Assembly (NCBI GenBank): GCA_905214465.1
Contig: CAJMMD010000010.1
Span: forward strand, 1 to 64,000
Direction of reading: 5' to 3'
DNA: 64,000 nucleotides
Source: an uncultured bacterium
GTDB taxonomy: Bacteria; Actinomycetota; Coriobacteriia; Coriobacteriales; Coriobacteriaceae
The position numbers and the translations under genes were made by a program. Shown here in pieces: positions 8,087-16,212 of this stretch. The first letter of the stretch is position 1; the number at the start of each line of letters is the position of its first letter. The notes beneath the pieces are model-generated. The model searched no databases. It had not been told where the DNA came from and saw only the letters and a program-made list of their open reading frames with translations.

Positions 8087-9694
8087 TTAATGGCGGAAGT
8101 GGCGCGCACCCGTGAAAACCATCGCAATATTGTGCTCGTTGCAGGCCTGGATGCTCTCGTCATCGCGCTTGGAGCCGCCGGGCTGGATGATGCAGGTCAC
8201 GCCGTGTGCGGCAAGCACGTCGACGTTGTCGCGGAACGGGAAGAACGCGTCGCTTGCGCAGGCAAAGCCGCCCTTCTCCACGCCCTCGCGCTCGCAGAAG
8301 TCCTCGGCGCGCTCGCAGGCAAGCAGCGCAGAGTCAACGCGGTTGGGCTGACCGGGGCCCATGCCAATGCCGGCCTTGCCCTTGGAGACCAGGATGGCGT
8401 TGGACTTGACGCCCTTGCAGACCTTCCAGGCAAACTCGAGCTCGGCCATCTCAGCGTCGGTGGGCTTGCGATCGGTGGGGAACGTAAAGGTCGCGGGATC
8501 CTCGGTCACGTGGTCGACCTCCTGCACCAGCATGCCGCCGTCGATGGAGCGCAGCTCCACCTGGGCACCGTGGTCCACGCCGCCGGTAGCCAGCACGCGC
8601 AGGTTGGGGCGCTTGACCATGCGCTCGAGCGCCTCATCGGTGTAGCTCGGGGCGATGATGACCTCGACGAACTGCTTGTTCTGGTCGGCGAAGTGCTCAA
8701 CCAGCTCAAAGGGAACCTCGCGGTTGCAGGCGATGATGCCGCCGAAGGCGCTCTTGGGATCGCAGGCGAAAGCGCGGTCGTAGGCGGCCGTGATATCCTC
8801 GGCAACGGCGGAACCGCAGGGGTTCTGATGCTTGAGGATCACGCAGGCCGGCTCGTCGAACTCGCGGACCAGGTTCCAGGCGGCATCGGCGTCCAGATAG
8901 TTGTTGTAGCTGAGCGGCTTGCCCTGGATCTGCTCGGAGCCCACAAGCGGGAACTGAGAGCTCGCGGTGTTCTCGCAGCCCTCGGCAAAGCGGTAGACCG
9001 TAGCCTTTTGCTGAGGATTCTCACCATAGCGCAGGTCGTCGACCTTCTCCAGCGAAATCTCGAGCTTGGCAGAGGTGTCCGCCACGTCGCTTGCCTGGGC
9101 GGCAAGCCAACGGGAGATAGCCGTGTCGTAGGCGGCGGTGGTCTGGTAGACCTTCACCTGCAGGCGACGACGGGTGGAAAGCGTGGTGCAGCCACCGGTC
9201 TCGCGCATCTCGGCCAGGACGGCATCATAGTCGGCCGGGTCGGAGATGACGGTAACGCTCGCGGCGTTCTTGGCGGCAGAGCGCAACATGGAGGGGCCAC
9301 CGATGTCGATGTGCTCGATGGCATCCGCAAAGGTGACCTCGGGGTTGGCGACGGTCTTCTCGAACTCGTACAGGTTGACGACGACCAGGTCGATCAGCTT
9401 AATGCCGTGCTGGGCGGCCTCCTGCATGTGCTGCTCGGAATCGCGGCGGGCCAGCAGCGCGCCGTGAACCTTGGGGTGTAGGGTCTTAACGCGGCCGTCC
9501 ATCATCTCGGGATAGCCCGTGAACTCCTCGATGGGGGTTACGGGAACGCCCGCGTCCTCGATGGCACGAGCCGTGCCGCCCGTAGAGATGATCTCGACGC
9601 CAAAGTCATCAACCAGCGTCCGTGCGAAATCGACGACACCCGTCTTATCGGTAACCGAGATCAACGCGCGTGCGATCTTCACATCAGATCCCAT
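8087..9694 (-). CDS. purH: Bifunctional AICAR transformylase/IMP cyclohydrolase PurH
   Basis: Catalyses the last two steps of de novo IMP synthesis: formyl transfer from 10-formyl-THF to AICAR, then ring closure. 535 residues, normal for the family. The N-terminal cyclohydrolase domain (about 1-200) has VTDKTG, STGGTA and MMDGRVKTLHPK. The C-terminal transformylase domain has DLRYGENPQQKA, LKHQNPCG, SAFGGI and the ending segment IIQPGGSKRDDE. ATG at 9694 follows AGGAGG. No other pur genes are next to it. Confidence 0.97.
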   Translation of the reverse strand: MGSDVKIARALISVTDKTGVVDFARTLVDDFGVEIISTGGTARAIEDAGVPVTPIEEFTGYPEMMDGRVKTLHPKVHGALLARRDSEQHMQEAAQHGIKLIDLVVVNLYEFEKTVANPEVTFADAIEHIDIGGPSMLRSAAKNAASVTVISDPADYDAVLAEMRETGGCTTLSTRRRLQVKVYQTTAAYDTAISRWLAAQASDVADTSAKLEISLEKVDDLRYGENPQQKATVYRFAEGCENTASSQFPLVGSEQIQGKPLSYNNYLDADAAWNLVREFDEPACVILKHQNPCGSAVAEDITAAYDRAFACDPKSAFGGIIACNREVPFELVEHFADQNKQFVEVIIAPSYTDEALERMVKRPNLRVLATGGVDHGAQVELRSIDGGMLVQEVDHVTEDPATFTFPTDRKPTDAEMAELEFAWKVCKGVKSNAILVSKGKAGIGMGPGQPNRVDSALLACERAEDFCEREGVEKGGFACASDAFFPFRDNVDVLAAHGVTCIIQPGGSKRDDESIQACNEHNIAMVFTGARHFRH

Positions 9695-9886
9695 GCAGTC
9701 CTCCTGTCTGGTACGCCGCCGTGCTCTGTGAGTCGGTGATACGTCGATCTGCAGCGCTCGCGCAGCGGCATTGAAAATACTGATTCAATGTAGCGCATCG
9801 AGCGCGACGTTGCACCCCGCAACGCACGGCTGTGCAGAAAAAGTTTGCGAGCGGGGGGTTGCAAGAGCGCCGCTGGGCACGGTGAG

Positions 9887-9914
9887 TTGATGGAACACAG
9901 GGGCACCATAATTA
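9887..9914 (+). promoter_or_regulatory. Candidate promoter for the GNAT gene
   Basis: -35 TTGATG and -10 TAATTA with a 16-base spacer, about 58 bases before the acetyltransferase ATG. Judged by eye only. Confidence 0.4.
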
Positions 9915-9972
9915 GATGCCAATGGCGTGGTAGAACTGTGCTCGATATGCATCCGCAAAAGAAAGAGGCACC

Positions 9973-10614
9973 ATGGTCTCGCGGGTTCTCTACCGACCGT
10001 TTGATACCGAAGATTTCGACGCCATCGCGCTGATTCTGCAGCAGCTTTGGCACAACAACTCGGATAACGATGAGTACAACCGCCTCGAAGCCGCGTGCGA
10101 CCTCGCCTATTGCCTTTCTTCCTCAACGTTTTCGCAGGTTGCAGTTATAGATGGCGAGGCGCGCGGCATTTCGCTTGCGCGTGCGGGACAGAGCTCCGGC
10201 ACCGCCGTCAGGGAACATTGGATGGATACTGAGCGTACACTGCTGTCGCAGATGCGTGAGCTAGAACCCGAGTCGTGCGCCGAGTATCTCTCGTTTGTGC
10301 GCGCCACCATTCGAACCAACAACCGCCTGCTCGAGAAAAGCCCACTGCCGCATGACAATGAGGTCACGCTGCTCGCCGTCGACCCTGACGTCCACGGCCT
10401 GGGCGTGGGATCGGTGCTGCTCGACGCCGCAATCTCACATCTGTCCTCGTGCGGGGCGACCAGCGCACACCTGTACACCGACTCCAACTGCTCGTGGAAG
10501 TTCTACGAGTTGCACGGCTTTAAGCGCACGGCCACGCACCGCGCCAACCGCGAAGAGCGTCGTCACGACATGCCGCGCGAAAGCTTTCTCTACGAACTCG
10601 ACCTAACAGCCTAG
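9973..10614 (+). CDS. GNAT family N-acetyltransferase
   Basis: 213-residue acetyltransferase of the GNAT fold. The acetyl-CoA loop is seen at about residues 135-150 (VDPDVHGLGVGSVLLDAAI), followed by the family's C-terminal pattern of strand and helix with FYELHGFKR. The N-terminal half (YRPFDTEDFDAIALILQQLW) is a typical GNAT opening. AAAGAGG precedes the ATG. The substrate cannot be predicted; the gene is single and is divergent from purH. Confidence 0.9.
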   Translation: MVSRVLYRPFDTEDFDAIALILQQLWHNNSDNDEYNRLEAACDLAYCLSSSTFSQVAVIDGEARGISLARAGQSSGTAVREHWMDTERTLLSQMRELEPESCAEYLSFVRATIRTNNRLLEKSPLPHDNEVTLLAVDPDVHGLGVGSVLLDAAISHLSSCGATSAHLYTDSNCSWKFYELHGFKRTATHRANREERRHDMPRESFLYELDLTA

Positions 10615-10625
10615 CCCAAGCAGCC

Positions 10626-10700
10626 ACAACTAGTCATTTAAGAACGTCCCCAATGACTGATCCCCAACAACTAGTCATTTAAGTCTGTCCCCAATGAGTG
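10626..10700. repeat. Two 34-bp direct repeats after the GNAT gene
   Basis: Copies at 10626-10659 and 10667-10700 (41-base period) share ACAACTAGTCATTTAAG, three variable bases, GTCCCCAATGA. The core, read on the minus strand (TTGGGGACGTTC), recurs at about 13133, so this is a dispersed intergenic motif. Confidence 0.6.
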
Positions 10701-10719
10701 GCCTAGGGGGTTTGTAGAT

Positions 10720-10957
10720 AGCCGTGGTCAAAATACATCAAATATGAGTACTGTTACCTTTTTAGTAGCAGCGATTCGGGGCATTTTTGATGCTTATAGG
10801 CATGACGACCAGCTGCACGAGCTGACGTAACTCCCCAAATGTTCAATAAAATGGGCTCCTAACGAGAAGTACTCTCATTAGGAGCCCATTATTATGTGCA
10901 AACATATGTGACCAACGCAGCAACAGTACTCATATTTGGTATTTTTTGTCCACTGCC
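10720..10957. mobile_element. MITE-like element with terminal inverted repeats
   Basis: Ends 10739-10755 and 10922-10938 are perfect 17-bp inverted repeats (CAAATATGAGTACTGTT), and the match continues outwards imperfectly to about 36 bases (GTGGTCAAAATAC against GTGGACAAAAAATAC). The roughly 238-base element holds no reading frame and contains a strong hairpin in its right half. It fits a non-autonomous miniature element, though no target-site duplication was established. Confidence 0.55.
10850..10890 (-). terminator. Strong hairpin / bidirectional terminator inside the MITE-like element
   Basis: Thirteen-base arms AATGGGCTCCTAA / TTAGGAGCCCATT with further pairing in the loop. The minus strand continues TTTTATTG and the plus strand ATTATG, so the minus direction (end of the DUF2207 gene) is favoured. 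Confidence 0.55.
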
Positions 10958-11066
10958 CCTAGCGCGAAGGTCCTCAGCGGAAAGTTTGGCCCGTTTCGAT
11001 GCACAAAAATGGGATGAATCTTCCCTGGCAACCGCCCAGAAAGATCCACCCCAAAGCAAGCGCTCG

Positions 11067-13013
11067 CTAGAACGTTCCGCCGCCGCCTCCGCCGACGCCG
11101 CCACCGCCGCCACCGGAAAAGCCGCCGCCGCTGCCGCCGCTCGAGCTATCGGAACTCGAAGCCAGCTCGCGGATGGTCTCGTGGTACACATCGTTGAACG
11201 AATCGAGCGGGGACTCGTTGCCGTAGTGATGGTAATACCACCAGTAGCAGGGGTAGTTGTCGTAGAAATCGTCGCTGTTGCGCAGGTCCGCAGGCACGGC
11301 CTCGGCCAGCTGTCGCAGCACTTCTTTCGAAACGCCCAGGGCAACGCCCATCACCAGCAGTTTGTTCCACAAGATCAGGTCGCTGGGAATGGCCTCCTTC
11401 AGGCGCGTAAAGTCCTCAAGCCAATGCTTGAGCGCCTTGCAGCGAGCCGCCACCTCGGCGCCCTCCGGCGTGTAACGGCGGAAGGTGCAGCTCAGGACAA
11501 AGCCTACGATCGTAACGGGGATCGAGATCATAGCGGCACCGACGTTGGCGTCCGCAAAGTCGGTATAGAACAGAGAGCCCAGAATGCCAAAGACAATGAT
11601 GATGCCGAGAACCAGGCCGGCCACCATCGCGATAGTGCCATCCGATGCAATAAGCTCGCGCGCCTCCAGCTTGCCCTTAACTGTGCTCTGATAGTCCTCG
11701 AGCTTGTCGCCAACAGATGTGGTGCGCTCGCTAGCGTACTCCTCCAGCTCGCTAAACGTGCGCGAACGGACTCCGTCCTTATCGGGCTTAACGCCAGCAA
11801 AGAAGACCTTGAGCACGTCGCGATCGATGCCGTCCTTCTTGGCAGCCTTCCAGGCCTCGTCGGTCACTGTGATGCGATACGTCTGCTCCTCTTTTTCGCG
11901 ACGGAGCAGACCCTTCTTCTTGGTCTCGGTCGCTTCTTCCAGCTTGATCACGCGGTCGTCGGTGAGCTTCATAAGCGTGGCGATATATGCCTGATCGGGC
12001 ACGTCGTTCCAGCTCATAAGAGCTGCAAGCACCGCGGGATGGTCGGCAGAGGGCACATCGCGGAAGTACTCGTCCTGGAAGAGCGGCTTGGGCTTGGGCC
12101 TGCGCAGCTTGAGCATCACGATCGCGCCGGTATAGGCAACCGCCACGACAACACACACCACGGCAATCGCGCTGGCAACCGCACGCGCGTGCTCACGGCG
12201 GGCGTTGGCCTCGTCGGCCCATTCCTTCTCTTCGCTCAGGATCGTTGACATGCGCTCTTCGCCCGAGGCGGCAAGCTGCGGCACCCAGTCGCTGGGGAAG
12301 GCGATGCGTGCCTCGGCGAATTCGCCCTGATGCACGCAGGGAATGGTATAGGTGACCATGGGCTCGTCCTCATCGAGCGACACGTCGCCCGTCAGCGGAC
12401 CGTGGCCCCATGCGCGGAAGTTATCGCCCTTGACGGCAGCCGTCCCGGCAGCGGCATTTGCGAAATGCACTTCCATCTCGACGTCATCGGAATCCGCCGA
12501 CCAGCCGTCACCCACAAATTTCCAGTAAAGCTCGGCGGTATCGGCCCAGTTCATAACCGCACCGGTCATGGAATAACTCACGTAGTAGATTGCGCTGTCG
12601 CCGCTCTCGTGGGGGCTGAACACCTTAATCTTTACGCCGTCGTCGGACTGTTCCACCGTGTAAACGCCGTCGTCGCCTTTGTTTGCGCTGTCGACCTTGT
12701 TAAACACAGTGTCGTCTTCCTCGACGCTTAGCACATTGACGACCACCGAGCCGCCTTGCTGGTTAGAGCCTGTATTGATATCCCAATACACGCCGTTGAT
12801 GTCGTCGTCGAAATCGAACTGGCGTCCCTCGACAACGGTCAGCGAGCCATCGGCCTCAACCGTGGCGCCGATGTAGGTTTGGCTCATGGAGTAGCCGTCG
12901 GCGTGCGCGGCGGCAGGCAGCAGCAACAACGCAAGCGCGACGAGTGCGCAGACGGAAGCGAATCGCGCAAACAGGCGGCGCTGCCGACAGGGCTGGGCAA
13001 CGGGGGCGTTCAT
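11067..13013 (-). CDS. DUF2207 domain membrane protein
   Basis: 648-residue predicted surface membrane protein. A signal peptide (about residues 1-38, ending AAAHA) is followed by an extracytoplasmic DUF2207-type beta domain (about 40-240; VVEGRQFDFDDDINGVYWDI), a membrane segment near 265-285, a cytoplasmic region (about 290-460), two further membrane segments (about 465-510), then a helical tail ending in a Gly-rich run (GGGFSGGGGGGVGGGGGG). This order is typical of DUF2207 proteins, whose function is unknown. The ATG at 13013 has AAAGGA at good distance; an upstream ATG at 13049 is less well placed. Confidence 0.88.
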   Translation of the reverse strand: MNAPVAQPCRQRRLFARFASVCALVALALLLLPAAAHADGYSMSQTYIGATVEADGSLTVVEGRQFDFDDDINGVYWDINTGSNQQGGSVVVNVLSVEEDDTVFNKVDSANKGDDGVYTVEQSDDGVKIKVFSPHESGDSAIYYVSYSMTGAVMNWADTAELYWKFVGDGWSADSDDVEMEVHFANAAAGTAAVKGDNFRAWGHGPLTGDVSLDEDEPMVTYTIPCVHQGEFAEARIAFPSDWVPQLAASGEERMSTILSEEKEWADEANARREHARAVASAIAVVCVVVAVAYTGAIVMLKLRRPKPKPLFQDEYFRDVPSADHPAVLAALMSWNDVPDQAYIATLMKLTDDRVIKLEEATETKKKGLLRREKEEQTYRITVTDEAWKAAKKDGIDRDVLKVFFAGVKPDKDGVRSRTFSELEEYASERTTSVGDKLEDYQSTVKGKLEARELIASDGTIAMVAGLVLGIIIVFGILGSLFYTDFADANVGAAMISIPVTIVGFVLSCTFRRYTPEGAEVAARCKALKHWLEDFTRLKEAIPSDLILWNKLLVMGVALGVSKEVLRQLAEAVPADLRNSDDFYDNYPCYWWYYHHYGNESPLDSFNDVYHETIRELASSSDSSSGGSGGGFSGGGGGGVGGGGGGTF

Positions 13014-13348
13014 AGGCACATCCTTTGTCTGTGGTACCAGTAGCGTCATTGTCCCACGTTTGCGGGCTCATGTGACGAACATCTAGGCCAGCGGAGTATC
13101 AAACGGGACGAAAGTCACGTCCACGGCCGGCACTTGGGGACGTTCCTTATCTGCCGGCAGTCTGGGACACTCCTTGCCATGGCCCGCGCCAGCAGCAGAC
13201 ACCACTTCACAGCTCCGTCACAGGTGTAGCGGCTTTGTGTGGGCGCGGCATGCGCTGATTGAGCCGCCAGTTGAGGGGCATAAAGCAGTTGAGCGAAAAC
13301 GGTTTGCCCCTTTGCCGTCCGCTTGAGGATCATGTCCCCCTTTTCCGC
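13014..13348. other. Intergenic stretch with degenerate repeat, no gene seen
   Basis: No convincing coding frame. At about 13133-13180 there are two loosely related units (TTGGGGACGTTCCTT and CTGGGACACTCCTT) that match the core of the repeats at 10626-10700 read on the other strand. The rest, up to the hairpin at 13349, holds nothing recognised. Confidence 0.4.
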
Positions 13349-13386
13349 AGAAACCCCGGCAGTTGCGAAGAGCTGCCGGGGTTTCT
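13349..13386. terminator. Perfect hairpin, probable terminator
   Basis: Arms AGAAACCCCGGCAG and CTGCCGGGGTTTCT with a 10-base loop. Very stable, but only short T-runs flank it. No gene ends close to it on either strand, so an unannotated RNA upstream or an insulating role before gluQ are both possible. Confidence 0.5.
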
Positions 13387-13508
13387 GTCGTTTGAAGGCT
13401 AGATTGATTGACGACGATTAAGGCGCCGAGCCGGTGGTCCGGCACGCGCAACGTGTGGCCTCAGCAACTTGCAGGCCACGGCAGCGTCTCCCCCACCGCG
13501 CCCCGCGC

Positions 13509-13514
13509 TATACT
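13509..13514 (+). promoter_or_regulatory. -10 element implying a leaderless gluQ transcript
   Basis: TATACT ends seven bases before the gluQ ATG, so transcription should begin at or next to the start codon. No Shine-Dalgarno sequence lies before that ATG. No convincing -35 box was found. Confidence 0.45.
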
Positions 13515-13521
13515 CGTCCGC

Positions 13522-14526
13522 ATGGACATCAACGCACGCAACATAGCAACAACCGCCGCCGACGCGCCAACGACGCCGGCCGCTCCCGCGCCCGTCGTGG
13601 GGCGCTTCGCCCCGTCGCCCTCGGGCCGCATGCACTTGGGCAACGTGTTCAGCTGCCTGTGCGCATGGCTTTCGGCCCGCAGCCAGGGCGGCAGCATCGT
13701 ATTGCGTATCGAGGACCTGGACGATCGCTGCAAGCGCCCGGAACTTGCCGCCCAATTGATTGACGACCTGGCCTGGCTGAGGCTCGAGTGGGACGAAGGC
13801 CCCTACTACCAGCACGATCGTCTAGACCTGTACGAAAGCGCCCTGCGCCAGCTACAAGACGCCGGCCTCACCTATCCCTGCTTTTGCACGCGCGCCGAAC
13901 TCCACGCCGCGAGTGCGCCGCACGCGAGCGACGGCACGCCCATCTACCGCGGCGCCTGCCGAGGCCTTTCTGCCGAGGAGGTTGCCCGCCGCAGCATCCT
14001 GCGCGCTCCGGCCACGCGCCTGCGTGTGCCCGACGTCGACGACCTCGCCGGCGACGTGATCGAATTCGTGGACCGCACGTACGGAGCCCAATGCGAGGCA
14101 CTCGCCACCGAGTGCGGCGACTTTTTGGTGCGCCGCAGCGACGGCGTGTTTGCCTATCAGCTGGCCGTGGTGGTCGACGACGCCGCCATGGGCGTCACCG
14201 AGATCGTGCGCGGATGCGATCTGCTGGGCTCCACGCCGCGCCAAATCTACCTGCAGCATCTGCTGGGACTTCCCACGCCGCACTACGCGCACATTCCGCT
14301 GCTCATGTCGCCGGACGGCCGCCGCCTTTCCAAGCGCGACCGCGATCTGGACCTGGGCGAGCTCCGCACCCGCTTTGGCACACCCGAGGCACTGTTGGGA
14401 TGGCTCGCCGGGCAAACAGGCATCGCGCCGGACACCACGCCGCGTACCGCCGAGCAGCTGGTCGAGCACTTTAGCTGGGACGTTATCCGTGCGCACCGCG
14501 AGAACATCACCGTAATGGCCGAGTAG
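13522..14526 (+). CDS. gluQ: Glutamyl-Q tRNA(Asp) synthetase-like protein
   Basis: Class I aminoacyl-tRNA synthetase catalytic domain without an anticodon-binding domain, 334 residues, as in GluQ-RS, which glutamylates queuosine of tRNA-Asp. The HIGH-type motif is PSPSGRMHLGN (about residues 32-42), the KMSKS-type motif is LSKRDRD, and RIEDLDDR follows the expected pattern. A putative zinc site is formed by CFC, a Tyr and a Cys (YPCFCTRA ... YRGACRG). ATG at 13522 is chosen because the protein family starts there and a -10 box lies just upstream; the 38 residues further upstream are unlike the family. Confidence 0.88.
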   Translation: MDINARNIATTAADAPTTPAAPAPVVGRFAPSPSGRMHLGNVFSCLCAWLSARSQGGSIVLRIEDLDDRCKRPELAAQLIDDLAWLRLEWDEGPYYQHDRLDLYESALRQLQDAGLTYPCFCTRAELHAASAPHASDGTPIYRGACRGLSAEEVARRSILRAPATRLRVPDVDDLAGDVIEFVDRTYGAQCEALATECGDFLVRRSDGVFAYQLAVVVDDAAMGVTEIVRGCDLLGSTPRQIYLQHLLGLPTPHYAHIPLLMSPDGRRLSKRDRDLDLGELRTRFGTPEALLGWLAGQTGIAPDTTPRTAEQLVEHFSWDVIRAHRENITVMAE

Positions 14527-14580
14527 TCAAACGCCCTGCCCCCTTCACTACCCCCCCCGACGAGTGCGTAATTCTGCATC

Positions 14581-14609
14581 TTGTTATGTACGGAATAGTT
14601 CCGTACAAT
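14581..14609 (+). promoter_or_regulatory. Promoter with operator palindrome in its spacer (TA operon)
   Basis: -35 TTGTTA (14581-14586), 17-base spacer, -10 TACAAT (14604-14609). A perfect palindrome with 9-base arms TGTACGGAA and TTCCGTACA and three central bases (14587-14607) fills the spacer and overlaps the -10 box. AAAAGGAGG then precedes the antitoxin ATG. Binding of the antitoxin-toxin complex here would block RNA polymerase, as is typical for autoregulated DUF1778/GNAT operons. Confidence 0.75.
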
Positions 14610-14629
14610 GATGAAAAGGAGGTTTTACC

Positions 14630-14896
14630 ATGCCAACAATTGAGAAGCAACGCCGTATGGATCTAAGGCTGACCGAGCGTCAACGCCTTACTTACGAGCG
14701 CGCCGCGGCCTTGCGCGGGCAGACTCTCACCCAATGGGCCACGGCTCACCTTGACGAGAGCTCCGCACGTGACATCGCCGAGGCGTCAACAACCTATCTT
14801 TCTCCTGATGGTTTTGATGCATTTTGCGAAATGCTCGACTCCCCCATGCCCCAAGCCGCAAAAGCGCTGCTTGACCGTAAAGCGATTTGGGAATGA
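14630..14896 (+). CDS. Antitoxin, DUF1778 family (TacA-like)
   Basis: 88-residue protein with an N-terminal ribbon-helix-helix domain (residues about 8-45; RRMDLRLTERQRLTYERAA) and a C-terminal acidic toxin-neutralising tail containing FDAFCEMLDSP. Size and neighbours match DUF1778 antitoxins of type II GNAT toxin systems. The RHH domain should bind the palindrome immediately upstream. The stop codon overlaps the toxin start by four bases (ATGA), showing translational coupling. Confidence 0.9.
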   Translation: MPTIEKQRRMDLRLTERQRLTYERAAALRGQTLTQWATAHLDESSARDIAEASTTYLSPDGFDAFCEMLDSPMPQAAKALLDRKAIWE

Positions 14897-15366
14897 GCAC
14901 GTTTACCAAGCCCGTTCAACTCCCCGTTGGTCAAGGCATCGAGGCTTTCCACTGCGGTAATACTCTTGTAGACGGATGGGCTAAAAACAGATCAGCCTCG
15001 GCGCGAAGAAGAGGGTCGGCGGTTATATACGCATCGTATTGCGACGGCGCAGTCGCCGGGTTCTATACGCTATGTACGCACTCCGTAGCTCGCGAAAATG
15101 TTGACGGAGGATGGTTCGTTCGGAACTCCCCCTCCCAAGTTCCCGCAGTATTGCTTGGAATGATGGGGGTTGATGAGAAATTCAAAGGGCTTGGTCTGGG
15201 AGCATCGTTGCTCAAAGATGCCATCAAGAACGCCTTGAAAATTTCTGCCCTGGCAGGAGCGCGAGCCTTGATTGTCGATCCAGTAGATGATGAGGCGGCA
15301 GCGTTCTATGCGCATTTCGGCTTTGTAACCCTACCCGGCACCAACCGAATGGCGCTGAAACTCTAG
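14893..15366 (+). CDS. GNAT toxin (TacT-like tRNA acetyltransferase)
   Basis: 157-residue GNAT protein of the toxin class that acetylates aminoacyl-tRNA and stops translation. The acetyl-CoA loop is KFKGLGLGASLLKDA (about residues 97-111) and the C-terminal FYAHFGF supplies the Tyr used by TacT-like enzymes. ATG at 14893 overlaps the antitoxin stop; a TTG six bases upstream in the same frame is less likely. Substrate amino acid unknown. Confidence 0.9.
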   Translation: MSTFTKPVQLPVGQGIEAFHCGNTLVDGWAKNRSASARRRGSAVIYASYCDGAVAGFYTLCTHSVARENVDGGWFVRNSPSQVPAVLLGMMGVDEKFKGLGLGASLLKDAIKNALKISALAGARALIVDPVDDEAAAFYAHFGFVTLPGTNRMALKL

Positions 15367-15406
15367 ACCGTCGGCGACATATCCTCCAGCTCCCAGCATG
15401 CCTTAA

Positions 15407-15448
15407 GTTACCCTACAGATAATGACTATTGATGAAATGTAGGGTAAC
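15407..15448. repeat. 11-bp inverted repeat after the TA operon
   Basis: Arms GTTACCCTACA and TGTAGGGTAAC are separated by 20 AT-rich bases. It lies between the convergent toxin and phosphoesterase genes. It could be a weak bidirectional terminator; no T-run is present. Confidence 0.5.
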
Positions 15449-15486
15449 TACCCGAGGCATCTTATGAAGAACTCGCCACCCCGCCC

Positions 15487-16212
15487 CTACGCCACATTCC
15501 AGGGTTGGAGTTCGTCGCCCAGGCGAACGATGCAGTCGTAGAGCACGGTGTGGCGCTCAGCCGGGTTGGCATCCCGATGAAAATGCCCGTAGTACCAGCG
15601 CTTGTAATCCAGGCGGTCCTCAAGCTCATCGAAAAATGCCGTAAGCCGATCAACGGCGGGGTAATTCCAGCCAGATCCTGGATAGAGCGTGGGCGAGAGC
15701 ATGCGCGTGGAACAGGTGTGGGTGACCACGTAGTCGACCTTCCAGCCCACGCTGTCGAGTTTTGTCCGCGCCTCCTCAAAGTTGCGCTCGTCCGGCAACT
15801 CCTGCGGCCACCAGCTGGAATACGGAATGCGGTATTCCTTGTCCACGCTCGTGGCGCCGCCCATGGTAAAGACCGTTGAGCCGTCGAGCTCAAAAACCTC
15901 GCCGCGCGTCAGGCGCCGTATGGGGGAGGTGTCCGACAGGCGCTGCGTCAGCCCACCGTGCCACAGCTCCATGGGACGCTCCGCCCAGTGATCGAAACGC
16001 TCGTGGTTGCCGTCGACGAACAGCACGGTATAGGGGCGCGACTCCAGCCAGGCGATGTCGGCACATTCTTCGGCAGAGAAATCCCACGGAAAGCCAAAGT
16101 CACCCGCGATTATCAGATAGTCGTCGCTCGTCAGACTGTCCCCAAACTCCCAATCGCGGAGCTTTTGCATGTCGATGCCACCGTGGACATCACCCGTCAC
16201 ATAGACCGTCAT
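15487..16212 (-). CDS. Calcineurin-like metallophosphoesterase (1 of 3)
   Basis: 241-residue metallophosphoesterase with the family motifs in order: TGDVHGG (residues 6-12), AGDFGFPWD, DGNHERFD, VTHTCSTR and YYGHFHRD. These supply the two-metal site. Substrate unknown. It overlaps the upstream phosphoesterase gene by four bases (ATGA), and is clearly related to the third gene of the set (same TGDVHG start, GDFGF, GNHE and the WWPQE/WWPEE segment). Confidence 0.9.
   Translation of the reverse strand: MTVYVTGDVHGGIDMQKLRDWEFGDSLTSDDYLIIAGDFGFPWDFSAEECADIAWLESRPYTVLFVDGNHERFDHWAERPMELWHGGLTQRLSDTSPIRRLTRGEVFELDGSTVFTMGGATSVDKEYRIPYSSWWPQELPDERNFEEARTKLDSVGWKVDYVVTHTCSTRMLSPTLYPGSGWNYPAVDRLTAFFDELEDRLDYKRWYYGHFHRDANPAERHTVLYDCIVRLGDELQPWNVA

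Noticed and set aside
8018..9481. 487-codon plus-strand frame across purH
   Set aside because: Antisense shadow of purH.
10626..10700. CRISPR-like repeats
   Set aside because: Only two copies, about 7 bases between them, no cas genes.
13115..13333. 72-codon minus-strand frame before gluQ
   Set aside because: No ribosome site and it crosses the dispersed repeat; unlikely to be coding.
15462..15893. 143-codon minus-strand frame in another phase of the first phosphoesterase
   Set aside because: Out-of-frame shadow of a gene with a complete motif set.
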